Positions 34,844 through 45,643 of a stretch of DNA of 64,000 bases are shown piece by piece; the stretch's first letter is position 1; each line of letters opens with the position of its first letter. The stretch spans positions 1,502,374 through 1,566,373 of the forward strand of contig MU004238.1 of assembly GCA_010405405.1 (NCBI GenBank). The letters run 5' to 3'. The position numbers were made by a program, and so were the translations under genes. The stretch comes from Microthyrium microscopicum. Its lineage: Eukaryota; Ascomycota; Dothideomycetes; Microthyriales; Microthyriaceae. The notes under the pieces are model-generated. The model was not told the origin of the DNA, made no database searches, and saw only the letters and a list, made by a program, of their open reading frames with translations.

Positions 34844-35980
34844 TTTTGTCACTTTCCAAGTTTCTTGACTTACGCTTGATGATAAAGATCAGATATCAAA
34901 AAGATAGTGATGCTTGTGGAGAATATGAAGACATAAGATATATGTTCGCCTCGTAGGGCTCTATATTCGTTCATGTTTCTGAATGATAATCGCACAAAGC
35001 CCACTGTTGCGAGTTATTTGAGATCGAGCATCAAGGGTTTGATACAAAATTGTTTCACATAGAAGTTCTACTGTACTATTGATACTGGTACGGGAATATC
35101 AAAAGAAAGACTAGAAACTCTAGTAATCAGAAAAGTACCGCTGTTACTAGTTAGTGACCGCTAAAGGATAAAAAAGGTAGGAGTATAATGAATCTCCCTG
35201 GACGAGTGATCTCTCAGAGCTCAGAGCACGGTTATGTGCTCTTCGTTACTGCTCACACGTATCATAATGCCCCGTAGAACGATACCTAGGTACCTAGGTA
35301 CCAGTAAAATGTTTTCCTGCATGTGTGAGTGATATCTGAAAATGATTGAGACTTGGCGGCTTATCGTGGACACAGGCCTGTAAAAGCATATGACTTGGGA
35401 AGTAGCTTCGCTCTCAAATCCGAATTCTACGTGAGCCTCACTTAACTTCTCCACGTCTGTTGGTTAAGAGACAAACATATGCTCGATCATCGTTTTAGAT
35501 CAAGGATCATCCGGAAGCTCACTGTTCTAACGCTAGCTGCATCTGTGCGGAATCCAGCTCATCTTGATATCTTTTCTGGTGAATAGCTTAGCGCAAGGGT
35601 TCACAGATAGTCTGCTCGAAACCCTTTCATGCCGGTGGCGCCTTCCTATCTGCATTACAACATGAGACTAGAATGACCTGGCCGGGTGAAGTTTAGCCTC
35701 GAAACCTTCTTCATGACGGACTTCTGCTGACCTGGCGGTCAGAAGCACCTCAATATTTGATCATGGGATGGCAATATGTACCTAGGTAGGAAGGTAGGTG
35801 AGTAGGCAGTCGCTGCCAAAATCAGTCACTGTTGGCGCCATCTATCAATCCTCGCGGTCTATAAAATCAAAATGTCGTTGGGCTTCTTCTACAACTCTGC
35901 TTCAAATTTCAAACACCACATCTCAAGTTCTCAGCAAGAAAACCGAACGTTCGCAATCTCGACTCAACAAGTGCGTCAAA
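34844..35980. promoter_or_regulatory. Divergent region between secreted genes 2 and 3
   Basis: These 1137 bases hold the promoters of two divergent secreted protein genes. Short CCTAGGTA palindromic repeats lie near 35284-35303 and again in part near 35778. No gene was found inside. Confidence 0.4.
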
Positions 35981-36439
35981 ATGAATTCTCTCACATCCAT
36001 CATGAAGATCGTCATGGTCTTCTTCCTCCTACTCTGCGCATCCACAGTCAACGCTGTGTGCAACGGCTATTCTCTTGCAATTGGCAACCGCCAGGATTGG
36101 GCCGGCCGTGGCTCATGTAAGTTAACAGGTCCCTGGCTGTCCAGCTCCAACTAACGATGTACTTCTTAGGGACTGTCTACCGCAATGATTGCAGCGTCGT
36201 GACTTCTTGGGTTGGAAATAACCCTTGCACCGACTCTGGCATTTTCAGCTGCTCTCCCGCTCCGATTCATTTCAACCAATTCAGAGATGCCGCTGGTACT
36301 ATGTAAGTCCATTCGCTGTTTGTCCGCACGATTTCGGGGTTACTAACACCTTGAAAGGCACTATTGTGTTCCTGAGCCGGCTCGTGAGGCGTGTGGGAAT
36401 GCACTTGGTCCAGATATCCTCAGTGTTTGCTGCTATTGA
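35981..36439 (+). CDS. Small secreted eight-cysteine protein 3
   Basis: Three exons (35981-36116, 36170-36302, 36358-36439; 351 bases) give 116 residues. The signal peptide ends near residue 25 (KIVMVFFLLLCASTVNA). The mature chain opens VCNGYSLAIGN and has eight cysteines in the same order, ending SVCCY at the stop. The introns are in phase 1 and phase 2, as in proteins 1 and 2. Sequence outside the cysteines is much diverged and the C-terminal exon is short, so it is a distant member of the family placed in opposite orientation. No function is assigned. Confidence 0.72.
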
Positions 36440-37415
36440 GCCGGGGAAGGTTCAAGATGAATGACTTGAACATGATTGCAGCATCTTTGACATTCAGTTG
36501 ACTGCTGTTCAATGAACCAAGGGCTGCTTTGTGCACTTCCAACTTCTTGGTGTGGAATAATTGCTTGATTGTTATTGGCAACTAGATCTTGATAGAATGA
36601 AAAGTACTTGCGAAAACCTGCGCCTTATAAGGCTATTGATCTCGTGACTCTTTGGTAATTTGACAGTTGTGCTCTGGATGTGCTCTGGTTTGATTATACA
36701 TGTCCTCTTACGTTGTTATAGACCACTGTCCAGAGTTCTGATTACAAGGGGACCGCAGAGCCTCATGCAAGCTTCTAAGGTTGGAGCTGACGACGTTTCC
36801 GGGTTCGTGGTGAGTGTTGATTGGGTATTGTCAATACCAGCAGAATACCTTTAACCTATAGGGTCTATGGCCACAGATACAAAGAGTATGGACAGAGTTG
36901 AGGGTAAAATCGACGCAGATTTTAGCATGATGAGAATAACAGAAGATTCAAAGCTGCATGGACTTCAGCTCATAATGCGGCTGAGCGTCGCACCCTAGAT
37001 TTGTATAGCTGCTCTCTTAAACCACGATATCTCGGAAGATATGCAGGATACTTCAGGCTGAGTGCTATCATTGCAACCTTTCAGCTACCTCGAGCGCTTC
37101 ACCTCAAAATTTTGCCTTTCGCAGAGGTGCTCTGTCACCATGGGAGATCAGCTACAGGCAGCCTGTGGTTAGAGGTAGGTGTCCAGATCGTCAGTCTCCG
37201 GAAAAGTCACTCAATGGCGGTTCATATCGCAGTGATTTTCAAGAGCTTACTTCAAGGCAAAGGATAAAGCAGTCTCATCAATACCACACTGCTCACTGCT
37301 CACTGCTCTCCTTTCCGCACAACTCACTCCAATTCCCAGCATTTGCCTTTTCTTGTCCCAGCAGCGCTACTTCCACGAATTCTGCTTTCGCAATCCTTTT
37401 CCACAGCAGTCCAAC
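36440..37415. other. Gap before the 277-residue unknown gene
   Basis: 976 bases with only short unsupported frames. The last 100 bases are pyrimidine-rich and look like the leader of the next gene. Confidence 0.4.
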
Positions 37416-38383
37416 ATGTCGTGGTACGAGATTGTTCGAACTGCTCGAAAATACCCCAAAGTTGCTCCCCCAGCGCCTATGTGCGCCGACTGCGATGCAT
37501 GCTCGAAGACTCTGTCCGACGATGGGTGGTTCCTTGCGCCGGACCTAACATCCACTGATTTGGACGACCTTGAGCAACCTGGGACGGCCATTACCAACGT
37601 CTCTGGCACGCCGACAGCCATTATACAGGATCCTTCAGCGATAGCTTCAGCACAACCTCTAGAGGAAGTTGATAGCCCACCGGATTACGAGGAGCTGGTC
37701 CACCAGCCACCCCCCAGCTACACACGCATTCAGCGACCGTCAGAGCCTCGATTGCCTGAAGGCGCTGGTGCGTTTATCACACGTGCCGCTGATTGCGGAC
37801 AGCGAGTTATATACGCGCCCAACCTGAACAATTTCAAAGGTGGTTGGGTCCACGATCGCGGATTTCGAGGCGTCCCAGGCAAAGAGCACGGCTATCGCGT
37901 GATTGACTGGCGATGGGCGCGACGATACGGCACTTGGATGATGATCATTGACAAGAGAAAGAGTCCAGGTATGGAATGCAAACGACTGGACACCAATGGG
38001 TACCCGTTGAAATATCATATCCATTACTACAATCGACAGTCGAATCGCTGGAGCCATGCTGGAAAAGCCTGTAAGTCGTCATAATTCCTAGCTCTTGAAT
38101 TTCTACTGACTAGCCTAGTCCAGAAACACGAAGACATCCCCGGTTTCTGGATCCGATTGCTTCCAGAAACCGACCGGTATTGGCGTTCCAAACTGCGAAG
38201 CGAATCAGGAATTGCGCCAATGACCTACAACAATCAGTATACAGGTAGGTCCTTCATGGGTGTTCCATTCTAAGTTTGAGATTCTGGAGGCTTTGGCAAG
38301 AATGGCCTCTGACTGATGATTGAATTTCAGAGTCCAGAGACTATTCTTGGGCTGCTGCGTTAACATTTCCTAGTCTTTGGTAA
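37416..38383 (+). CDS. Uncharacterised protein with Cys-rich start
   Basis: I do not recognise this protein. Three exons (37416-38070, 38119-38244, 38331-38383; 834 bases) give 277 residues. The first 32 residues contain MCADCDACSK, a closely spaced cysteine group that could bind metal. A Pro/Ser/acidic linker (about residues 45-110, with PPDYEEL and PPSYTRI, resembling PPxY/PPxS docking motifs) follows. The rest is Trp/Tyr/Arg-rich and looks globular (RVIDWRWARRYGTWMMIIDK, GFWIRLLPETDRYWRS). The last intron uses GTAGGT and TTTCAG. Reading through it would end at a TAA near 38272 instead, so the last exon is the least certain part. Confidence 0.6.
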
Positions 38384-38982
38384 CTTGCCTTGGGCAGCTT
38401 ATCGTTAATGCCGGTATAGAAATATCTCAGATGAGACAACCTAGATCTCAACAGTCTCAGATGGGCCGGCTTGAACCGTGGCCAGGTTGTTCTATATGTG
38501 AGACGATGAACACGACGCGCCGACATGATCAAGACGCGCCGCCATGAGAATATCTTAGCGATGTAGTTGGTCGAGAGTACTATGATGGAGTCCGGTATAC
38601 AGATCAAATACAATAGTATTTGCCATGTCCCAGAGTAGACTTCATGTTATCGTAGTTGGACATCTGGTTGCTGATAAGAGTTGTTTGTAGGCTGTAGTGA
38701 TGTTGAAGGGTGATCAGACGGAGAGAGATACTGTATGGAGTCCAGTGTCAGGTCCGGCTGCACTGTGGTGTGGCTGAAAGACGATGTCCAAGCAGCCAAT
38801 CAAGCGATCATCGGCATCATCGGATGATCTGATGGACGCTACTGCTTCCAACAGTTTGAAGCCTTTTACCAACCACCATTTATGTGAGCTTCACAAGCAT
38901 GCGACCTTCTTCAATTCTCTAAACTAACAACTTCAGAGCGCATGGACAGCTTCTTGTCTATCGCGAGCCTTTTACACCCATA
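38384..38982. promoter_or_regulatory. Upstream region of the rhomboid gene, with a short upstream ORF
   Basis: These 599 bases contain no gene. A 14-codon upstream frame starts at ATG 38942 and ends with TAA at 38981-38983, overlapping the main ATG by one base (TAATG). Confidence 0.5.
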
Positions 38983-40014
38983 ATGTCTACGACATCGTTC
39001 CACCTACCAGCCCTCCCCACCACAGCTCGAGTACGAACCGCTCTTGTAAAGATTCCACTCGCGACCAAAGTTTTTCTAGCCATCATACTTTTATTCTGGC
39101 TCATAAGTTATATCAACGGTTTCCCGAAATGGGCTCAATTAGCACCCGACCTAGTCTTTGGCGGAGGAGGTATGCGAACGACAGAAAAAGCCCCTTTATG
39201 GTATGGAATAAAAGGCTAATTAATGACATGAACAGCCCATAGATTATCAACATATCCTTTCCTTCATCTCGGCCTCTTCCACACAGTAATCAACGTCCTC
39301 GCTCTCGCACCACTCCTAGAGCGCTTCGAGCTCGAAAACGGCACCCTCGTCACCGCTCTTCTCTTCTCAGGCCGTATGTACACCTTCTCCTCAAACAAAC
39401 TACATCGCTAACAGCCGGTAGCTTTCTCATCATTTCCCGGCGTCCTTTACACCCTCATCTGCAAGCTCTTCAGCATCAAAACCCCCGTCCAAGGAGCTAG
39501 GTAACCTATCCCACTCGTTCATCGTTGCTCTACAGAGTACTGACAGCATCACAGTATCTGGACATTTCTCCTCCTCACATCAACACTCTACCGCGCCTCC
39601 CTAACTACACCCTACATCTCCCTGCCCATCCCCACGCTCGCCAACTCCTCCGGCGCACCACCAACCACACCTAATCCCTATCGTATCCCCACAGCCCTCC
39701 TACCCCTTATCGCTATCCTAGTCACTGCATTCATCATCCCCGGCACGTCGCTGCTCGGCCATCTGTGCGGCGCGCTCATTGGCTACGGATGGGGAGCTGG
39801 CATACTCAAGTTTCTCGCACCACCAGAGAAAATTCTGAGGTGGGCGGAGGAGAAGCTGCAGTTGCGCGCGCGTCTGCCGGGCAGCTATGTCGCAGTGGAT
39901 CGGTCGAGTGGAGGAAGATATGGCCTGCTGCCAACAAGGGAGAATGGAAATGTAGAATTGGGGACAGTTGGCGGAAGTAGTGGTGGCTTTGGAGAGGGAA
40001 GTCGGCATGAGTAG
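38983..40014 (+). CDS. Rhomboid-family intramembrane protease (Rbd2-like)
   Basis: Rhomboids cleave substrates inside the membrane; fungal Rbd2 acts in the Golgi/ER. Four exons (38983-39169, 39236-39373, 39422-39500, 39555-40014; 864 bases) give 287 residues. Membrane helices begin at about residue 26. YPFLHLGLFHTVINVLAL carries the family His/Asn of the second helix region. GASIWTF holds the likely catalytic Ser (GxS), formed across the third intron. GHLCGALIGY supplies the catalytic His. The C-terminus is a Gly/Ser-rich cytosolic tail. The coding strand is C-rich in exons 2-4 up to about 39720 and G-rich in the tail. It converges with the SEC14-like gene. Confidence 0.86.
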
Positions 40015-40231
40015 AGATGGCAAGTGGGAGATAATGATTTGCATTGATTGGCGTTTTTTCTTGCGATTGTTGGCACGATAGCGACTTTAGTGGTATTGCT
40101 AATAGAATAAATCATGTCTTTCTAGCTGCGATTGGACCCGTAGATCAAGTGGGCGAATGTTTAGTATCAAAACTAATCAGGATCTTGTATTCGAAGGTAT
40201 AAGTATGCCAAAACTCAATGCATTGGTGCGA

Positions 40232-42025
40232 CTATGCGTCCACCTTTACTGCAGGATCGACAGCTGGTGTCCCTATTACTGCTCCGGTCTTCTCATCTGC
40301 CGATTGAGCTATCGCAGAGTCTTTTGCTTGCGTGCCTTCTGATATTGATGAGGCACGAGCCGCTTCGGGCTTTATTACACCGCTTTGGTGGGTGACTCCA
40401 GATAGTTCTCCGTTTCGATCATACAAGCTTCTTGCCCGAACTAACGGATCGATGGCCCAGTAATTTGTAAATAGCTTGCCCGCGATCTCATCGCGCTTTG
40501 CTCTCGACTTGTCAAAGCCCTCTTTATCTGACTCTTGTAGAGTAGCCCATTGTTTGATGGTATCCTCATATTCTGTCGCCAAACTTCTCCGTGCGGTTTC
40601 CAACTCTGTCTTCTTTGCTACATCTTTCATGCCCTCATTCTCGCCCGGAACTGGCTCGATATATTCGTATGAATATTTGTCTGGACCACCAAGTTCTTTG
40701 ATGATGTTATCCTGGTTGATAAATTCGCTGAGGTCGTTCAGGTTGTTGGTAAAGTGCACTTTGCTGGCCACGACGGGATCAAGCCAGCCACGGATGACTT
40801 TCCAGATGCCTTGGAATACCCAGGGTGCTTTGTGGACGAGTACTGCACCCAGCGATTCAGGGTAGTTTGCTTCAAAGCATTTGATCATGAACTTGACTGG
40901 CGCATAATCCATGTTGGACAATCCAAAATCCGTCATGTCAAAGATAATAGACTAAAGATGATGAGATGAGAGCCTCACATGAGAAGATGCACTTACTGCT
41001 GTGTCTACGGAAGGTTTGAGCATTAGTCTGGCAGTTTCAATTGTGTAAACAGTGAAGCGCTCTAAACTTTCTTCGCTCTGATCTCCAGCATGATGTAGCC
41101 GCACACGAACATAACAGCAAGGCCGGCCTTCCTTGTCCACGCCGCGGATGAAGCTTTTGCCTAATCTTATTTGTTCCATGAAATCACTTCCGAGCTTCTT
41201 TTCGGCTGCATCCGTGCTTTGCGCTGCATCTAGCATACCCATCTCGCCTTTGTAGATAATCTCGGAGTCAACCTTGGAATCTGAAAGCCGCCAGTGTAGC
41301 GCTGATATTGCCATGACCATGGCTGCATGTACATCCCATTTTCGCGCGCGCAGAAATCGTAGTAGTAAGGCATCGGGATGATCATGCTTGACCATTTGCC
41401 AGAATGCATCTCTTAGCTCCTCCGGTGACGAGTTTGCCATAGCTTCTTTGAACAATGCGCCCTGTCCATGCTTGTCATTTCCCGCACTTCCACTGTGTTC
41501 GAGATCTGTGACGGTAGAGTGGAAGGCTGATGGTTGAGAGGGCGGTGCGGTTTCTTCTTTGTGACGCCGAAATAAACCAAACCTTGATTTGCGAGACGAT
41601 GTTGATGCGGGTTGCGAGGGTTCGGAGGTGTCTTCAGTTGGCGCAGGCTGCGAAGGCGTAGGTTCAATGGCCCCAAAGAGCTTTGCAGATAATATCCAAA
41701 GCTCCCGGAGCTTGATCTCTTCTTCTGCTGTCAAGTTCCCTGGTCGACCGGGTAAAGTGGAGCCCGTCATAATGGGGACGGGAGTAGGCTCTTGTTCGGC
41801 CCCAAAAAGTCTCGAGGGAGAGCTTTCGGATGTATTAAGTGTGGTAGAGAATAGAAAAAGAGTCGCGACAGATGTTCCCAGCAAGAGCTTGAATCGAAGA
41901 GGCAACGTCCTGTGTGGAGTGGTCCAAAGTGATCTAGCAGTATAATTATTAGATGGCGTAGCACGATGAGCAAACGTTGATCGTAGTATGACGAGTGACG
42001 AAGGTCTAGACAGAAACGCAGCCAT
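40232..42025 (-). CDS. SEC14-like (CRAL-TRIO) lipid transfer protein
   Basis: This 582-residue protein has two exons (40997-42025 and 40232-40951; 1749 bases). CRAL-TRIO proteins move phosphatidylinositol and other lipids between membranes. CRAL_TRIO_N shows DALLLRFLRARKWDVHAA near residues 212-230. The lipid-binding domain shows FIRGVDKEGRPCCYVRVRLHH, then SIIFDMTDFGLSNMDYAPVKFM straight after the intron, and NYPESLGAVLVHKAPWVF. A charged helical tail follows. The N-terminus (residues 1-60) is Arg/Ser-rich with few acids, then hydrophobic (LLLGTSVATLFLFST). This resembles a mitochondrial targeting signal with a membrane anchor and is unusual for a SEC14 protein. ATG 42025 is chosen; the upstream frame begins with GTG. 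Confidence 0.85.
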
Positions 42026-42660
42026 AAAAGAGGAACATAAGCAGATCGATTGGCAATGGAGACTCAAGTCTTCCGGAGGAGCCGGGGATGTGAGGGTTTG
42101 TAGGGGCGCTGGGCGCAAGTATATTAAACGAAACACATGATTGCGCCAGGAGCAAAGATGAGTCGAGTAGATGGATGGATTTAAATTGAGCTATTTGTGC
42201 TAACTGAGTCGTGGCAATGCGCTAAAATGGGCAATTGAGTGGATTGTGGGCGACTAAACATCAAAATCAGCATGAAGTTGACGATGACTTCAGCGGGGAC
42301 ATGCGCTAGACTGTTTTTGCGTACCAATACCCTAGCGTGGCTGGTCGTAATTTATCTCCAAAAGCGGCTGGCACTTTTTTTGGCTAACTTCAACTCCCGT
42401 TTCACGAGGCTCCAAGATCTGATTGCATATGTTTTTATCGAGTTTCTAATCGAGAAGGAGTTGTCTTGAATCCAATCGAATTCGAAAGCTCTTACTGAAT
42501 CTAGCAGGCAAGACCAGATAAAGTGGTGTGGTGTGGTCGACTACTTCCTCCACCTTAAACTCGCAATTTCTTAGTCGAGACACTTTTTGCAACGCGACTG
42601 ATGACAACCTCATACTGCTTGTAGCCCACCATTCCATCGCCTTGCTCTAGAAAAAATGCT
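42026..42660. promoter_or_regulatory. Divergent region, SEC14-like / HAD-SAK genes
   Basis: 635 bases separate the two divergent starts. Only short unsupported frames were seen. Confidence 0.4.
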
Positions 42661-44274
42661 ATGATCAGGCGTCCTCTATCGCAATCACCAAGAAAAATGG
42701 CATCTTTCGTTTCTACTCTCGTTTCGCCTAAGCCTGGCACAGAGGCTTATTCGTTGAACGCTCTCAAGCGCTGGGGTTGCAACGATCCAACTTTGCCGCC
42801 AATCAATCAAATTAAGGAACTTCATGTTTATGATTTTGATAACACCATATTCATGACACCCCTCCCCAACAGAAGCATATGGGAATCAACGCTTGCAAAT
42901 CGCCTGCAAAACGAAGATGTTTTTCTCAATGGTGGATGGTGGCACGACCCTGGCATCCTGACAGCCACCGGAGAAGGCATCGCAGTTGAGGAACCACGAG
43001 CCTGGGAAGGATATTGGAATGAGAAGGTTGTTGAACTCATTCGTTTGTCAATGGAGCAACCTGATGCTCTCACTGTGCTGTTAACTGGCCGTGGCGAAGA
43101 AAGATTTTCAGATTTGGTTCAACGCATTTGCAAAAGCAGGAAGCTTGTCTTTGATCTTTACTGTCTCAAGCCTGTTACTGGACCACTTGGCGAGAAGTTT
43201 TCTACCATGAAGTTCAAGCAGGCATTTCTCACTTCCCTCATGAATACCTATCGCGAGGCTCAATCTATCCGAGTATACGACGACCGCATCAGACACGTAC
43301 AAGAATTCCGCGAATTCCTGGAAGACTTTAATCAAGACATTGCCCAAGGAGTCACAACTATTCGACCACGGATCAATGCGGAAGTTTTGGAAGTCATTCA
43401 ATTACCAGGAACTCTCGATCCGGTTATGGAAACTGCAGAAGTTCAAAAAATGATCAATAATCACAACTCGGCGATACGCAATGGGACGGCACCTCCAGGG
43501 ACAAAACCGCAGAAGCTTGATAAGAGAGTGATCCTCACCGCATATCTGGTCAAGTCGACGAGCGCATCCGATCGCTTGCTCGGAATGGTTCCTATTCCAG
43601 AGGCGGCCAGACGGATGGCTAATTCTGTCATCATCACCACTTATCCAGCCCCGAAAGAGGTGCTCGATCGAGTTGGTGGTCTAGGAGCGCGTTGCCGCTT
43701 CAAAGTCATTAGCCTTGGATCGTATAATAATCGTATCTGGGCTGCTAGACTTGAAGCAATCGGACAATCCGCATACTCATCACTGGGCCATTTGCAAATG
43801 GTTTTGGCAATGGACAAAAGAGCAAAAGCGACTGAAGTTAGAAGCATCAAGAACTGGAAGCCGGTACTACCGCATAACATGTACGAGTTCGACACGGTTG
43901 TGGGCGAAGTCTTTCGTCTCACATTTGGCGAGGACTTTGGCCCTGATGGTCCAACACAAGTCGACGACTCGCGAAACCAACCACCTCCTCACAAACGCCG
44001 TACTCTCACCCACGTTGGTCAAAATTCAAACCGAATGGACGTTGACCATCCTCCTCCTCAGCAGTCTGGACAGCGCGGCGGTTTCAGAGGAAAGCCGCAT
44101 GCTCCACGAGGAAACCGCGGTGGACGTGGAGGATTTCAGCCACGAGGAGGGAGCAATCATCGAGCTCGTGGCCGTGGCTACTCTACCGGCCCACCACGCC
44201 CACCACACTACACCGACTATGATGCGCAAGGGCAGGGGCGAGACAAAGATGCAAGCATGTATGCAAATTACTAG
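42661..44274 (+). CDS. HAD-superfamily protein of the Swiss-Army-knife RNA repair type, RGG tail
   Basis: A single exon of 537 residues. The first 200 residues carry HAD phosphatase motifs: motif I HVYDFDNTIF (first Asp is the nucleophile), motif II LTVLLTGRGEERF, and an acidic VYDDRIRHVQEF motif near residue 200. These match the HAD domain found in fungal Swiss-Army-knife RNA repair proteins. The middle (about 275-430) is a second globular part (GARCRFKVISLGSYNNRIWAARLE). The last 80 residues are an RGG/Pro-rich, probably RNA-binding tail (GNRGGRGGFQPRGG). ATG 42661 gives the longest protein. ATG 42697, with a better AAAATGGC context, may be the true start and would shorten it by 12 residues. 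Confidence 0.85.
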   Translation: MIRRPLSQSPRKMASFVSTLVSPKPGTEAYSLNALKRWGCNDPTLPPINQIKELHVYDFDNTIFMTPLPNRSIWESTLANRLQNEDVFLNGGWWHDPGILTATGEGIAVEEPRAWEGYWNEKVVELIRLSMEQPDALTVLLTGRGEERFSDLVQRICKSRKLVFDLYCLKPVTGPLGEKFSTMKFKQAFLTSLMNTYREAQSIRVYDDRIRHVQEFREFLEDFNQDIAQGVTTIRPRINAEVLEVIQLPGTLDPVMETAEVQKMINNHNSAIRNGTAPPGTKPQKLDKRVILTAYLVKSTSASDRLLGMVPIPEAARRMANSVIITTYPAPKEVLDRVGGLGARCRFKVISLGSYNNRIWAARLEAIGQSAYSSLGHLQMVLAMDKRAKATEVRSIKNWKPVLPHNMYEFDTVVGEVFRLTFGEDFGPDGPTQVDDSRNQPPPHKRRTLTHVGQNSNRMDVDHPPPQQSGQRGGFRGKPHAPRGNRGGRGGFQPRGGSNHRARGRGYSTGPPRPPHYTDYDAQGQGRDKDASMYANY

Positions 44275-44570
44275 TAGACAGATTTGCACTACATCTTGCC
44301 GGTTCTCTCTGCTGCTATACTGTATGCTAAGAAGGAGTTGACGGCGTTTGCGCCCAAGCGATACCCTGGTGTTTGTTTGTTATACTAGTCTTTCTTGTCG
44401 TTACTAGTCTGTTCACTGAATGAAAGAAAACTCCATAATACTTTGTCTCCATTAACACTTGTCAACACCTCATGAAGTGAAGATCAATAACATCATAACA
44501 TCCTCAGTACTCTTGTTATACCTCTCCACAGTCCTCACAACCACTTATTCCCTCTCTCAATATCATCATC

Positions 44571-45059
44571 ATGTCGGACCGACTCCATACCGCCTCAGCC
44601 AGCACCATAACCACATCTTCAATCCCGATCCCCAATACTCAACCCAATAACCAACCCAATCTCCAATCAAAACGCCAAGCCAATAACGAAATTCTCCAAA
44701 CTACCCGGGATCTCTTCGATACAGACACCCCCGAAACCGTTCTGGCTAAAATCCATACATACAACATCGACATGATCGCTTCGCGCATGGCGATCGATCA
44801 CCCATCGACCACGCCCACGAATGTAGATCTACCAATGGTGTATATGTGCTGCGGCTGTCTGCGCGTCTGCTTCGTGCCATTACAGGTCAAAGGCTCGCCA
44901 TGCAAATGCTCGAGCAGCTATTGTCGACATGTGCCGGCAGATAACGGGTGCTGTGGGGCCAGTGTGGAGTGGTTGTTGGACTTTAATATCAAGGTCTGGT
45001 TGAGATATGTTGAGATTCTGGAAGAGAAGAATGGGAAGGTTGCGGAGAGTGCTGGGTGA
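44571..45059 (+). CDS. Uncharacterised protein with cysteine cluster
   Basis: A single exon of 162 residues, not recognised. The first 40 residues are Ser/Thr/Asn/Gln-rich. The middle has a helical segment (NEILQTTRDLFDTDTPETVLAKIH). Residues about 90-130 hold a dense cysteine cluster (MCCGCLRVCF, SPCKCSSSYCRH, NGCCG), with ten cysteines and a histidine that could bind two zinc ions. A hydrophobic-charged end follows. No signal peptide is present, so the cysteines are probably metal ligands rather than disulfides (inference). The coding strand changes from C-rich to G-rich around 44900. The gene lies 296 bases after the HAD-SAK gene. Confidence 0.6.
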   Translation: MSDRLHTASASTITTSSIPIPNTQPNNQPNLQSKRQANNEILQTTRDLFDTDTPETVLAKIHTYNIDMIASRMAIDHPSTTPTNVDLPMVYMCCGCLRVCFVPLQVKGSPCKCSSSYCRHVPADNGCCGASVEWLLDFNIKVWLRYVEILEEKNGKVAESAG

Positions 45060-45643
45060 TGGAGTGGGTGATATTGGCGAAAGTTGGAGAGGACGGGATG
45101 AATCAGGACATGGAGAAATGTAATGCGGTTTTTTGGATGAGGTTGTCGGTTTGGAAAGTCTGGTGGAAGGTTTGGAGTATGTATCTTCTTTATGGAGCAG
45201 CGGTTTTGACCAGCTTGGTTATCGTTCTAGTGCAGTTGGGTATCATATGCTAAATACAAATGGCTAATACAAAAAGCAGAAAAATCGATGTAGAGCCGAG
45301 ACAGAGAATAATCGCAATGGACATGCAAGATCCAGCTCCTGCCACAAAAACTTCTGAAGGCATTCTGTGCAATCTAGCTTTAAGGCCATTGAGAGCTGTA
45401 CCATCCAATCTCAATCATAAAAGGGCATATCGTAATACATATCCATCGGCCGTAAGCAGAGATCCAGTGAAGATACGCCTTCCGTAACGATGTGGTAGCC
45501 AGGCATAAAGTAGAGTAAACCGAAAGACGAGCGATACGGATAAGTATGTCGTAACGACATCGATGATGAACAGACAGAAAGTGTTCAAACACCATTCCCC
45601 TTTTGACAGCCAGGAGAGTCAAATATCCCAAGGGCATGAGCTG
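45060..45643. other. Convergent gap before POT1
   Basis: A frame from 45056 overlaps the stop of the preceding gene and ends in a hydrophobic stretch, but it starts at GTG and is not supported. Nothing else was seen. Confidence 0.4.

Noticed and set aside
35284-35303. Palindromic CCTAGGTA repeat as a regulatory site
   Set aside because: Such short runs are common in ascomycete intergenic DNA and nothing ties it to a factor.
45056-45253. 65-codon frame overlapping the stop of the Cys-cluster gene, with a hydrophobic end
   Set aside because: It starts at GTG, has no similarity, and read-through or re-initiation there is not supported.
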